Source: a bacterium UBP6_UBA1177
GTDB lineage: Bacteria; UBP6; UBA1177
Length of the DNA stretch: 11,731 bases
Assembly: GCA_002310995.1 (NCBI GenBank)
Contig: DBYV01000067.1
Coordinates: forward strand, 1-11,731
Direction of reading: 5' to 3'
Part shown: positions 1-6,791 of the stretch, piece after piece
How the letters are laid out: the number at the start of each line of letters is the position of its first letter
Numbering within the stretch: position 1 is the stretch's first letter
The notes under the pieces: generated by a model
Databases searched by the model: none
What the model was told of the DNA's origin: nothing
Seen by the model: the letters and a program-made list of their open reading frames with translations, nothing else
Position numbers and translations under genes: made by a program

Positions 1-22
1 AGATAATCAAAAACTTTTTCAT
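1..22 (-). CDS. 5' end of a probable secreted protein or lipoprotein, running off the left edge
   Basis: Only seven codons are inside the window. Read on the minus strand, an ATG at 22-20 is preceded by a perfect Shine-Dalgarno AAGGAGG five bases upstream, and the codons give MKKFLII. A lysine pair followed by a hydrophobic run is the usual beginning of a signal peptide, so an exported or membrane-anchored product is likely. It lies 109 bp downstream of the helicase stop in the same orientation. That gap is AT-rich, contains the weak palindrome AAAAATA-AA-TATTTTT near 80-95, and shows no convincing terminator or promoter. The function cannot be judged from seven residues. Confidence 0.7.
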
Positions 23-131
23 AAATTCCTCCTTAAATAGAAAAATCAAAAAAACGGCGGTATTTTAACAGCGGCGTCTTAAAAATAAATATTTTTACCG
101 AATACCACAATACTGTCTGCACAATTTAAGG

Positions 132-2141
132 TCAGCTTTTTTTGAGCTTTGCGAGCATGGTTTCAAGCATTTTTGACATATCGGGCGGCGGTCCGCCGTA
201 TTTTTCACCGTCAAGAGAGGCTTCTTTGATAAAAACAGAGGGTTCCGTATTTCTGCTGTTACCTCTGAACGTCACAGTTTCCGGGATTGTTATCACAAGC
301 AGCTTTTTGGCTCTTGTAAACGCAACATAAGCAAGTCTGCGCTCTTCATCGACATTGAATTCCTCTATAGCGAGATGATTCGGAAATCCCCCCTGATAAA
401 AGCCCGGAATAAAGACTCTTTCGAATTCAAGTCCTTTCGCACTGTGAGCGGTTATTATTGTAACTTTCCCAGCCCTGCTCTCCTCTTCCCCGCTCCCCAA
501 TAAAGATACATTATTAACGAATCTGGCGAAAAACGACCGCGCTGTCTTGTGCTCTGGAAGTGAAGGATCAGTCGATACGGCATCGAAAAAAGCCGAAATA
601 TTATCGAGTTTAATCCTTGCCACATCCTCGTTCTCTGCACTTTTCTTGATCTCGTTCTCGATACCTGTCTGCTTTACGAGAAAAGCAGTGAACTGCAAAG
701 GGTCAGCGGTCACGAATTTTTCCTTCAGTCCGCGAAGCAAAACGGAAAAACTGTTGAGAGCGGACGCCTGTTCAGAACTGAACAGCGTTTTGTAGATGCC
801 GAAATCCTCCAGAAGCTGCATCGGGAGAATCTTCATCGAAGCAGAGACAGAAAAGAACTTTTCCATCGTGCCGCTGCCGATACCCCGCGTCGGATAGTTA
901 ATTATTCTGCGCAAGTTTATCTCGTCATTCGGATTGAGAAGAATCCTGATGTAAGCCAGAATATCCTTTATCTCCTTGTTTTCGAAAAAGCGGCTGCCGC
1001 CCACAACGACAAACGGAACTCCGAACTGCGAAAAGGCGACTTCAAAAAAACGGGTCTGAAAATTTGCCCGCACAATCACAGCGATATCGTTGTAGTTCAC
1101 CCCTTCAGATTTCCATTTCAGAATTTCCTGCGCCGTAAACTCAGCTTCTTCCTTTTCATTCGGCTTTTTGACAACTTTTATCCCCTCACCTGCTTCGCCG
1201 TTTCTAGATGCAAAACACTTTTTCGGGCTGCGTTTCATGTTGTGAGCTATGAGTTTTCCGGCAGTATCGACGATTTCCGATATCGAGCGGTAATTTTCTT
1301 CAAGTTTTACTATCGTGACATTTTCAAAATCGCGCTCAAAATTGAGGATATTCTCGACATTTGCACCGCGCCAGCTGTAGATGCTCTGGTCGTCGTCACC
1401 GACTACACATATATTTTTATGGACTGAAGAGAGTAATTTTACGAACTCGAACTGTGCGTGGTTGGTATCCTGATATTCGTCAACCATTATATATTTGTAT
1501 TTGGAAGCGTACTTTATCCTGACCGCGTCGTCATTTTTCAAAAGACCGAGCGTAAGAGTTATCAGGTCATCGAAATCGAGCGCCGCACGAACTTTCATAG
1601 CACGGCAGTAAGGCTCGAGAAGCCTGTTTGCAACTGCGTTAGTGAGGTTTGAAACTAGAAACGATGTTTTTCCACGAAGCGAAGGATCATTCTTCATTTT
1701 TGAAATCGCAGAAACTATAGCTTGAGCCGAAAAGCGCTCGGCAGAAACTTTTTCATCAGCCATGACCCGTTTCATGAGTTCGCTTTGTTCATACGGTGAA
1801 TATATAGTAAAATCAGCAGGATATCCTATTTTATCATGTTCAGCACGCAAAATAGAAAGACCTAGTGCATGAAAAGTGCAGATCGTGAGTCTCGATGACT
1901 TTTCTTCGGAATCAATAAGCAGTTTGAGTCTTTCACGCATCTCGCGAGCCGCCTTGTTCGTAAAAGTGACAGCTAAAATATTCTCAGGATTTACATTTTT
2001 TCCTTCCACAAGCCACGCGATTCTGTGGGTTATGACACGCGTTTTTCCTGAACCCGCGCCAGCAAAAACAAGAACAGCTCCTTCCGTCGTTTTGACTGCT
2101 TTTTCCTGCGGCATGCTAAGATTTTTATCCACTTTATTCAA
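132..2141 (-). CDS. UvrD/Rep/PcrA-type superfamily 1A DNA helicase
   Basis: This is an ATP-dependent 3'-5' DNA helicase of the UvrD/Rep/PcrA family, acting in the cytoplasm in repair and in clearing blocked replication forks. All SF1A motifs are visible (numbered from the chosen start): Walker A GAGSGKT at 28-34, motif Ia TFTNKAAREM, Walker B DEYQD at 221-225, motif III GDDDQSIYSWRGA at 248-260, LEENYRS, motif V TAHSAKGLEF near 564-573, and motif VI EERRLAYVAFTRAK at 599-612. The length of 669 residues is nearer to E. coli Rep than to UvrD or PcrA, and the C-terminal extension is short. I chose the TTG at 2141-2139 because GGAG at 2151-2148 stands six bases upstream. A TTG at 2153 has no ribosome site, and the internal ATG at 2114 would cut into the adenine-binding Q motif. 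The subfamily is not resolved by eye. Confidence 0.95.
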   Translation of the reverse strand: MNKVDKNLSMPQEKAVKTTEGAVLVFAGAGSGKTRVITHRIAWLVEGKNVNPENILAVTFTNKAAREMRERLKLLIDSEEKSSRLTICTFHALGLSILRAEHDKIGYPADFTIYSPYEQSELMKRVMADEKVSAERFSAQAIVSAISKMKNDPSLRGKTSFLVSNLTNAVANRLLEPYCRAMKVRAALDFDDLITLTLGLLKNDDAVRIKYASKYKYIMVDEYQDTNHAQFEFVKLLSSVHKNICVVGDDDQSIYSWRGANVENILNFERDFENVTIVKLEENYRSISEIVDTAGKLIAHNMKRSPKKCFASRNGEAGEGIKVVKKPNEKEEAEFTAQEILKWKSEGVNYNDIAVIVRANFQTRFFEVAFSQFGVPFVVVGGSRFFENKEIKDILAYIRILLNPNDEINLRRIINYPTRGIGSGTMEKFFSVSASMKILPMQLLEDFGIYKTLFSSEQASALNSFSVLLRGLKEKFVTADPLQFTAFLVKQTGIENEIKKSAENEDVARIKLDNISAFFDAVSTDPSLPEHKTARSFFARFVNNVSLLGSGEEESRAGKVTIITAHSAKGLEFERVFIPGFYQGGFPNHLAIEEFNVDEERRLAYVAFTRAKKLLVITIPETVTFRGNSRNTEPSVFIKEASLDGEKYGGPPPDMSKMLETMLAKLKKS

Positions 2142-2413
2142 ACTTAGCTCCAATTAACAATAATTAGCGTCTAATCAAATAAAATATGATGGTTTTTCCA
2201 CATTTTTTCAACATTATTGAGATTTTTACTCAGTTATATGGTTTTTCCACAAAATTTCTCCAATTCAGCTAGATAACAGGTCTATTTTATTAAATAAAGC
2301 TACCGCACACTTTTTTGTGCAAATTGTAAAAACCTTTGATTTCTTAGCATATTTTCGGCAAAAAATAGGGGATTGATAACACAAATGTGGAAAACTTCTG
2401 AAAATGTTGAAAA
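2125..2413. promoter_or_regulatory. cluster of DnaA-box-like 9-mers in an AT-rich intergenic region
   Basis: The gap between the helicase start and the end of the next gene (2142-2444) has no convincing gene. It holds three exact TTTTCCACA sites: plus strand 2194-2202 and 2243-2251, minus strand 2394-2386. Two sister sites TTTTCAACA lie at plus 2205-2213 and minus 2413-2405. A further near-consensus TTATCCACT sits at 2125-2133 inside the helicase start. TTTTCCACA differs by one base from the E. coli DnaA box TTATCCACA and is used as a DnaA box in some other bacteria. The left sites point right and the right sites point left, around an AT-rich core (about 2280-2340) that contains a short inverted repeat GCACA-6 nt-TGTGC. 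The cluster could be a replication origin, a DnaA-titrating site or a DnaA-regulated promoter. None of the usual origin neighbours (dnaA, dnaN, gyrB, parAB) is in the window, so the role is open. Confidence 0.4.
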
Positions 2414-2428
2414 GCTGGGTAAAAATTT

Positions 2429-2449
2429 GTAAATCAGCCATATTTTACA
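2429..2449 (-). terminator. weak terminator-like hairpin at the end of the membrane-protein gene
   Basis: On the minus strand TGTAAA and TTTACA can pair across a ten-base loop, and AATTTTT follows. The first arm contains the TAA stop of the upstream gene (2447-2445). The stem is only six base pairs and almost all A-T, so this may be chance in AT-rich DNA. Confidence 0.25.
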
Positions 2450-3119
2450 TGATTCTTCTGTTAAAGGAACGGAGAAGCACCTTTTTTTCGCCATTTTCAA
2501 GCCTTATGACTGAAAAAATAAGAACACCTGTCTCTGGTTTCTTGGAAGAATTAAATAAGCTTAGATTCGGACGTATTATACTTCCCTTAGGAGCCTTAAA
2601 GTCACCTGTCAGAATAAGATCTACAGGCTTTTCCTGAACTGCCTTAAAAGCATCGTCAAGTTCTTCAAAAGAAGAATCTGGGTTATTGTAAAGATAGTAA
2701 ATTATAAAATCGCTATCCTTGCCGGGCTGATGAATCCGAAATGCAGTGTTTCCCTCTTGAGCAAGAGTTTCCGCTGATTCACGCTGTTCACCCTGCGCCG
2801 CTGGAAGATCATCTCCGCGCTGTTCCGGAAGTATTGAAGAAACAAAAAACGAAATTCTTCCTTTTCGGATTTTCTGCGGTTCAGCAAATTTCAAAACATC
2901 GCCACCCTTTAAAGTATAAAGTATCAGCGTATTGTTTTTATTACATTTTTCTGCATTATCAGCCTCAAGAAAGACTATATCATCGAAAACTACCCCCTCT
3001 TTGAAAGAGTTCAGCAGAACAACACAGCCGTCATCTTCAGAATATGATGAAAAAGATAAAAAGAATAACGCTAAAACGATAAAAGGAATTAAAAAAAGTA
3101 AGATTATTAACTTCTTCAC
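2445..3119 (-). CDS. unrecognised membrane-anchored or secreted protein of 224 residues
   Basis: I do not recognise this protein. It opens with two lysines and a long hydrophobic stretch (about residues 4-25) that can serve as an uncleaved anchor or a signal peptide. No lipobox cysteine follows, so the remaining 200 residues probably sit outside the cytoplasm. The body is mixed and soluble-looking, with a Gln/Glu/Ala-rich segment around residues 100-125 and a basic end (RSFNRRIM). The start is GTG at 3119-3117, the only reasonable choice because the next methionine is the last residue. No Shine-Dalgarno is visible upstream. The GTG begins 17 bases after the encoded CCA end of tRNA-Pro in the same orientation, so the message probably shares the tRNA transcript and begins at the tRNA cleavage site. 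Expression may be low. Confidence 0.7.
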   Translation of the reverse strand: MKKLIILLFLIPFIVLALFFLSFSSYSEDDGCVVLLNSFKEGVVFDDIVFLEADNAEKCNKNNTLILYTLKGGDVLKFAEPQKIRKGRISFFVSSILPEQRGDDLPAAQGEQRESAETLAQEGNTAFRIHQPGKDSDFIIYYLYNNPDSSFEELDDAFKAVQEKPVDLILTGDFKAPKGSIIRPNLSLFNSSKKPETGVLIFSVIRLENGEKKVLLRSFNRRIM

Positions 3120-3136
3120 GACATTCAGAACAAAAG

Positions 3137-3213
3137 TGGTCGGGATGACTGGGTTCGAACCAGCGACTTCTGCGTCCCGAACGCAGCACTCTACCAGGCT
3201 GAGCTACATCCCG
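3137..3213 (-). tRNA. tRNA-Pro, anticodon CGG
   Basis: The minus strand folds as a complete 77-base tRNA. The acceptor stem is CGGGATG with CATCCCG (seven pairs, with the C1-G72 pair typical of bacterial tRNA-Pro). The D arm is GCTC..GAGT with loop AGCCTGGTA, and the anticodon stem is CTGCG/CGCAG with loop TTCGGGA. The anticodon is CGG at 3179-3177. The T arm has loop TTCGAAC, followed by discriminator A and an encoded CCA at 3139-3137. The anticodon arm closely resembles that of E. coli tRNA-Pro(CGG). It reads the CCG proline codon. No terminator separates it from the GTG-started gene directly downstream. Confidence 0.97.
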
Positions 3214-3230
3214 ACCCAAAAAACGGACGC

Positions 3231-3258
3231 TTTATAGCAACTTATTTTTAAATAGCAA
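3231..3258 (-). promoter_or_regulatory. sigma70-type promoter for tRNA-Pro and the downstream gene
   Basis: On the minus strand TTGCTA (3258-3253) and TATAAA (3236-3231) are separated by 16 bases, matching the consensus at four and five of six positions. Initiation would fall about ten bases or so before the mature tRNA 5' end at 3213, a normal tRNA leader. It stands back to back with the plus-strand promoter at 3281-3309. Confidence 0.55.
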
Positions 3259-3280
3259 TTTTTTTTTACTCTTTTTTTGT

Positions 3281-3309
3281 TTGACTCTTGCTTTAAAATT
3301 GTGTATACG
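3281..3309 (+). promoter_or_regulatory. sigma70-type promoter of the aryl-polyene-like operon
   Basis: TTGACT (3281-3286) and TATACG (3304-3309) are separated by exactly 17 bases and are the best promoter pair before the operon. The predicted start near 3316 leaves a leader of about 20 bases carrying the Shine-Dalgarno AGGGGG at 3323-3328. No operator palindrome is evident. Confidence 0.55.
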
Positions 3310-3335
3310 CGCCTGCATTTTTAGGGGGATTAACA

Positions 3336-3845
3336 ATGACTCTTAAAGTTCCTGAATTTATTGGTGAAAACGAAATAGCTGAATATCTGCCGCACCGCGG
3401 AAAAATGCTCCTGCTCTCGCGTATTACCAATTACGATATGGAAAAGCGCATAATCACCGGCGAATACGACATAACGAAAGAGTGCATTTTTTACGAAAAA
3501 GATGGCGACGGAATCCCTAGCTGGGTTAGTTTCGAGCTTATGGCGCAGACTGTATGCGCTCTGACTGGAATCGCCCACAAACTTTTCGGCAGAAAGATCC
3601 TCCCCGGTATGATCCTCTCGGTCACAGGCTTCAAAACCGCAACAGAATGGCTCAAAGCGGGCAAAACCGTTAGAATGACGATGACCGAGGACTACTGCGA
3701 CGAGGAATCGGCGCTTTACAACTTCACCGGCGAACTTTACATTGTCGGAGAGGACGAAAAACCTGCCGTAACGGCGAAAATTTCGGCAATCGAAATCGAA
3801 AGTCTTGAAAAATTGAAAGAAATAAGGGGGCGTTATCTTGAGTAA
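3336..3845 (+). CDS. apeP: ApeP-like hotdog-fold 3-hydroxyacyl-ACP dehydratase subunit
   Basis: The protein (169 residues) belongs to the FabA/FabZ hotdog superfamily and most resembles ApeP, one of the two dehydratase subunits of aryl polyene biosynthesis, which removes water from 3-hydroxyacyl-ACP. Diagnostic stretches are LPHRGKMLLLSRI (18-30) and the segment around residues 60-72 with Pro61, Trp63 and ELMAQT, the ApeP counterpart of the FabZ active-site helix. The glutamate of ELMAQ (Glu67) is kept, but the FabZ GHFPG segment with its catalytic histidine is absent. ApeP homologues I recall also lack it, which suggests a partner-dependent subunit. ATG at 3336 follows AGGGGG by seven bases. 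It is the first gene of a three-gene operon and its last eight bases overlap the next gene. A divergent FabZ is the alternative reading. Confidence 0.8.
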   Translation: MTLKVPEFIGENEIAEYLPHRGKMLLLSRITNYDMEKRIITGEYDITKECIFYEKDGDGIPSWVSFELMAQTVCALTGIAHKLFGRKILPGMILSVTGFKTATEWLKAGKTVRMTMTEDYCDEESALYNFTGELYIVGEDEKPAVTAKISAIEIESLEKLKEIRGRYLE

Positions 3846-4587
3846 CTCAGACAAAACTGTGCTTGTGACAGGCGCAAGCGGCGGAATAGGCAGATCTATT
3901 GCGGTCGAAGCGGCAAAAGCGGGATATTACGTTATCTGCCACTACAATAGCGGCGCTGAAAGAGCTCAGGAGACTCTGCGCCTTATCGAAGAGGCCGGCG
4001 GAAAAGGCGAGATCGTGAAATTCGATGTCAGAAACCGCGAGGAATGCAGAGATATCCTCAACAAAATCACTGAAGAAAAAGGCCCTCTCTGGGGGATCGT
4101 CAGCAACGCAGGGATCACTCGCGACAACGTTTTTGCCGCGATGAAAGGCGACGAATGGGACGATGTCATCAGAACAGATCTCGACAGCTTCTACAACGTG
4201 ATCCAGCCGCTTGTCCTTCCGATGGCGAGAAGGACGAACAAACGCGGCGGCAGGATAATCGTGATCTCTTCGATAACCGGCATCATCGGAAACCGCGGAC
4301 AGGTAAACTACAGCGCGGCGAAAGCGGGGATCATAGGCGCTGCGAAAGCTCTGGCCATGGAGCTTGCATCACGGAAAATCACGGTAAACTGCATCGCACC
4401 GGGACTAATCGAAACCGACATGATCAAGGGAATAATCCCCGAAATGTATGAGAAGATCGTTGAAAGCATCCCGATGAACCGTGTCGGAAAACCTGAAGAA
4501 ATCGCATCTCTTGCGGTATTTTTACTCTCTGAAGAATCGGGATATATCACAAAACAGGTTATCTCTGTAAACGGAGGAATGGAATGA
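3838..4587 (+). CDS. fabG: FabG/ApeQ-type 3-oxoacyl-ACP reductase (SDR family)
   Basis: This NADPH-dependent ketoreductase reduces 3-oxoacyl-ACP to 3-hydroxyacyl-ACP. It is a classical short-chain dehydrogenase of 249 residues: cofactor motif TGASGGIG at 11-18, NAG at 90-92, catalytic Ser145, Tyr158 and Lys162 (YSAAK), the following PGLIETDM segment, and the C-terminal VNGGME end typical of FabG. The start is TTG at 3838-3840, supported by AAGGGGG seven bases upstream (3824-3830). The start lies inside the previous gene (eight-base overlap), so translation is probably coupled. Its place between an ApeP-like and an ApeR-like gene matches apeQ in aryl polyene clusters, where the order P-Q-R is also found. 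By sequence alone it could equally serve housekeeping fatty acid synthesis. Confidence 0.9.
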   Translation: MSNSDKTVLVTGASGGIGRSIAVEAAKAGYYVICHYNSGAERAQETLRLIEEAGGKGEIVKFDVRNREECRDILNKITEEKGPLWGIVSNAGITRDNVFAAMKGDEWDDVIRTDLDSFYNVIQPLVLPMARRTNKRGGRIIVISSITGIIGNRGQVNYSAAKAGIIGAAKALAMELASRKITVNCIAPGLIETDMIKGIIPEMYEKIVESIPMNRVGKPEEIASLAVFLLSEESGYITKQVISVNGGME

Positions 4588-5846
4588 ACTTTGTAAGACA
4601 TGACGGCAAACGCCGTGTCGTAGTCACAGGCGGCGGAATGCTCTCTTCTCTCGGAAGAAGCTGGGAAACCGCTTTCGAAAACCTTAAAACGTGCAAAAAC
4701 AGGATTTCATATATGCCCGAGTGGGAGCGTTTCACCAAGATGAATACGCGCCTCGCTTCGCCCTACACCGAAGAACTTCCGGTCTATCCGCGCAAAAAGA
4801 TCCGCGGAATGGGAAGAGTCGCACTTCTTTCACTTGTCGCGACTGAAGACGCGCTCAAAGTTGCAGGACTTCTGACAGAAACAGGAGATGTCATCGAAGA
4901 GCTCAAAAACGGCCGCACAGGAATCGCTTACGGCACCTGCATGGGTTCTCTGGATGCAGTAAACGCGCTTGCCACAATGATGACGACCGGTGACACGTCA
5001 AAATTCGACTCCCAGACCTACATCAAGGCTATGCCTCAGACGAACGCCTGCAATCTTTCCGTTTTTTATCAGATCCGCGGCAGAATGATAATCACAGACA
5101 CCGCCTGCACTTCGGGCAGCCAGGCAGTAGGCTACGGTTACGAAGCGATCGCAGACGGCAGACAGGACATGATGATATGCGGCGGCGCAGAAGAACTTTC
5201 GGCCCCGAATGCGGCTATTTTCGATACTCTGGGTCAGGCAAGCTTCAAAAACCAGACTCCCGAAGCGACCCCGCGCTGCTTCGACAAAGACCGCGACGGC
5301 CTTGTTATCGGCGAAGGAGCCGGAACTCTTATCCTCGAAGACCTTGAGCACGCAGTCAAGCGCGGTGCGAAAATATTCTGCGAAGTCGCCGGTTTCGCCA
5401 CGAATTCCGACGGTTTTCACATCACGAGCCCCAATTACTACACTCAGGGCATCTGCATGGAAATGGCGCTCGCGAACGCAAATCTGACAACTGACGATAT
5501 AGCCTACATCAACGCACACGGCACCGCGACATACTACGGCGACATCTCCGAAACGACCGCCGTTTACAACGTTTTCAAGCGTCCAGTTCCCGTCTCTTCG
5601 ACAAAAAGCTACGTCGGCCACCTTCTGGGCGCATGCGGCGCAGTCGAAAGCTGGGTCACTATCAACATGATGAACGAAGGCTGGTTCCACCCCAACGTAA
5701 ATTTAGACAACCTCGATCCGCAGTGCGCTCCGCTCGGCTACATCACAGGCCAGGGCATGGAAATCAACTGCGACTACGTCATGTCGAACAACTTCGCTTT
5801 CGGCGGAATAAACACTTCCCTCATCTTCAAGAAGTGGAAAGAGTGA
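4584..5846 (+). CDS. apeR: ApeR-like beta-ketoacyl-ACP synthase (FabF/FabB type)
   Basis: This thiolase-fold ketosynthase elongates an acyl chain by decarboxylative condensation with malonyl-ACP. The catalytic triad is intact: Cys175 in DTACTSGSQ, His312 in NAHGTA, and His346 in KSYVGHLLGACG with Lys341. The FGG loop is at 406-408. The N-terminal region (MPEWERF, then PRKKIRGMGRVALLS near 69-83) and the GGAEEL and DRDGLVIGEGAGTL stretches resemble the ApeR ketosynthase of aryl polyene clusters more than FabF of primary metabolism. Of 420 residues, nothing appears missing. The ATG overlaps the fabG stop as ATGA, with GGAGG six bases upstream (4573-4577), so translation is likely coupled. It is the last gene of the operon and ends nine bases from the convergent prenyltransferase, with no room for a terminator. 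There is no acyl carrier protein nearby. Confidence 0.9.
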   Translation: MNFVRHDGKRRVVVTGGGMLSSLGRSWETAFENLKTCKNRISYMPEWERFTKMNTRLASPYTEELPVYPRKKIRGMGRVALLSLVATEDALKVAGLLTETGDVIEELKNGRTGIAYGTCMGSLDAVNALATMMTTGDTSKFDSQTYIKAMPQTNACNLSVFYQIRGRMIITDTACTSGSQAVGYGYEAIADGRQDMMICGGAEELSAPNAAIFDTLGQASFKNQTPEATPRCFDKDRDGLVIGEGAGTLILEDLEHAVKRGAKIFCEVAGFATNSDGFHITSPNYYTQGICMEMALANANLTTDDIAYINAHGTATYYGDISETTAVYNVFKRPVPVSSTKSYVGHLLGACGAVESWVTINMMNEGWFHPNVNLDNLDPQCAPLGYITGQGMEINCDYVMSNNFAFGGINTSLIFKKWKE

Positions 5847-5855
5847 TTTTCTGAT

Positions 5856-6725
5856 TTAATACGCGAAAAACAGGAATGAAACGATCCACGCAAGGATCGA
5901 GATCTGAAGGAATCTGTCCTTGTAGACTATGTCTGTCGGGCTTCCGCTCTTCTTTTCGACAAATGTAATCTGCATATATCTGAAAAGACCAAGGAGAACA
6001 AAAAATGTCGTAGCGTACACGTTTTTGGAACCGTAATACTCCTGAACGGCTGGGTCAAGGGTGTAAAGCAGGTATGAAACTATTATTACGGCCGACATTA
6101 TGCTCATGACTCCGTTGATGAATTCGAGGGAATAGCCTGAAATCGACTTTCTGACATCGAGCCCGCTTTCGGCAAGAACAAGATCGTCACGCCTTTTTGC
6201 GATAGCCAGGAAAAGGCTGAGGAGGAATGTCATGATTATGATCCAGTGCGAAGGAAGGATCCCGGCGACCGCGCCGTATTCGGTTCCGGAGAGAAGTCTG
6301 AGAAGGAATCCTGTCGAAACGGCGAAAATATCGAGGATCGCTATGTTTTTCATTCCCAAAGAATAAATTAGGTTTATGCCGAGATAGACAAGAATGATTG
6401 TCCCCATTCTAAGACCAGTGAAAAACGCGACTGCGAGTGCAAGAACAAGAAAAATTATATCGGTGACCGTTGCGGCCTTTACCGAAACTGCACCGCTTGC
6501 GATAGGTCTGAATTTCTTTTTCGGGTGAACTTTATCTTTTTCTATGTCGCGGATATCGTTGAAGATATAAATCGTGCTCGCTGCAAAGCAGAAAGAGACG
6601 AAAGCCATCGCGGCACTCTGAAGCAATGTGACATCAGTTATTTTTTTTGCGAAAAAAAGCGGAAAAAAGACCAGAAGATTCTTGATGTACTGATGCGGCC
6701 GGATCATTTTGAGAAACGCTTTCAT
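5856..6725 (-). CDS. UbiA-superfamily prenyltransferase, decaprenyl-phosphate phosphoribosyltransferase-like
   Basis: A 289-residue integral membrane protein with about eight or nine hydrophobic segments. The N-terminus MIRPHQYIKNLLVFFPL, the first Asp motif NDIRDIEKD (56-64) followed by HPKKKFRPIASG, and the segment YSLGMKN..LDIF (121-134) with Arg143 match the UbiA branch that includes the mycobacterial 5-phosphoribosyl-1-pyrophosphate:decaprenyl-phosphate transferase. That enzyme makes a polyprenyl-phosphoryl ribose donor for surface glycans. Substrates here are inferred. ATG at 6725-6723 has AGGAG six bases upstream and a strong promoter at 6754-6781. It is transcribed convergently to the ketosynthase operon, so joint regulation is unlikely. 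No partner oxidase or epimerase of the arabinose/ribose pathway is in the window. A quinone or heme prenyltransferase is a less likely alternative. Confidence 0.85.
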   Translation of the reverse strand: MKAFLKMIRPHQYIKNLLVFFPLFFAKKITDVTLLQSAAMAFVSFCFAASTIYIFNDIRDIEKDKVHPKKKFRPIASGAVSVKAATVTDIIFLVLALAVAFFTGLRMGTIILVYLGINLIYSLGMKNIAILDIFAVSTGFLLRLLSGTEYGAVAGILPSHWIIIMTFLLSLFLAIAKRRDDLVLAESGLDVRKSISGYSLEFINGVMSIMSAVIIVSYLLYTLDPAVQEYYGSKNVYATTFFVLLGLFRYMQITFVEKKSGSPTDIVYKDRFLQISILAWIVSFLFFAY

Positions 6726-6753
6726 ATCACTCTCCTAACAAAAAAACCGGAGA

Positions 6754-6781
6754 ATTATAGATAAAAATCAAATAATATCAA
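6754..6781 (-). promoter_or_regulatory. strong sigma70-type promoter of the UbiA-family gene
   Basis: On the minus strand TTGATA (6781-6776) and a perfect TATAAT (6759-6754) are separated by 16 bases. Initiation near 6747 leaves a leader of about 20 bases that contains the AGGAG ribosome site. A ten-base palindrome TGACATGTCA (6786-6795) lies just upstream of the -35 box and touches the dispersed repeat at 6792-6845. Confidence 0.6.
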
Positions 6782-6791
6782 ACGCTGACAT

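Noticed and set aside
23..131. Terminator after the helicase gene
   Set aside because: The only palindrome is a short A/T stem without a following T-run on the proper strand.
2181..2211. Promoter TTGAAA ... TATTTT for the helicase on the minus strand
   Set aside because: The spacing is 19 bases, too long for a confident call, though a DnaA-box-like site falls within it.
2300..2500. 66-codon minus-strand open frame beginning inside the end of the GTG-started gene
   Set aside because: It has no ribosome site, starts within another gene in a different frame, and runs through the AT-rich DnaA-box region with no recognisable protein features.
3330..3854. 174-codon minus-strand open frame opposite the ApeP-like gene
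   Set aside because: It mirrors the plus-strand gene almost end to end; the plus-strand gene has the promoter, ribosome site and family motifs.
4998..5690. 230-codon minus-strand open frame opposite the ketosynthase
   Set aside because: It lies antisense to a strongly conserved catalytic gene; the codon pattern of that gene explains the lack of stops.
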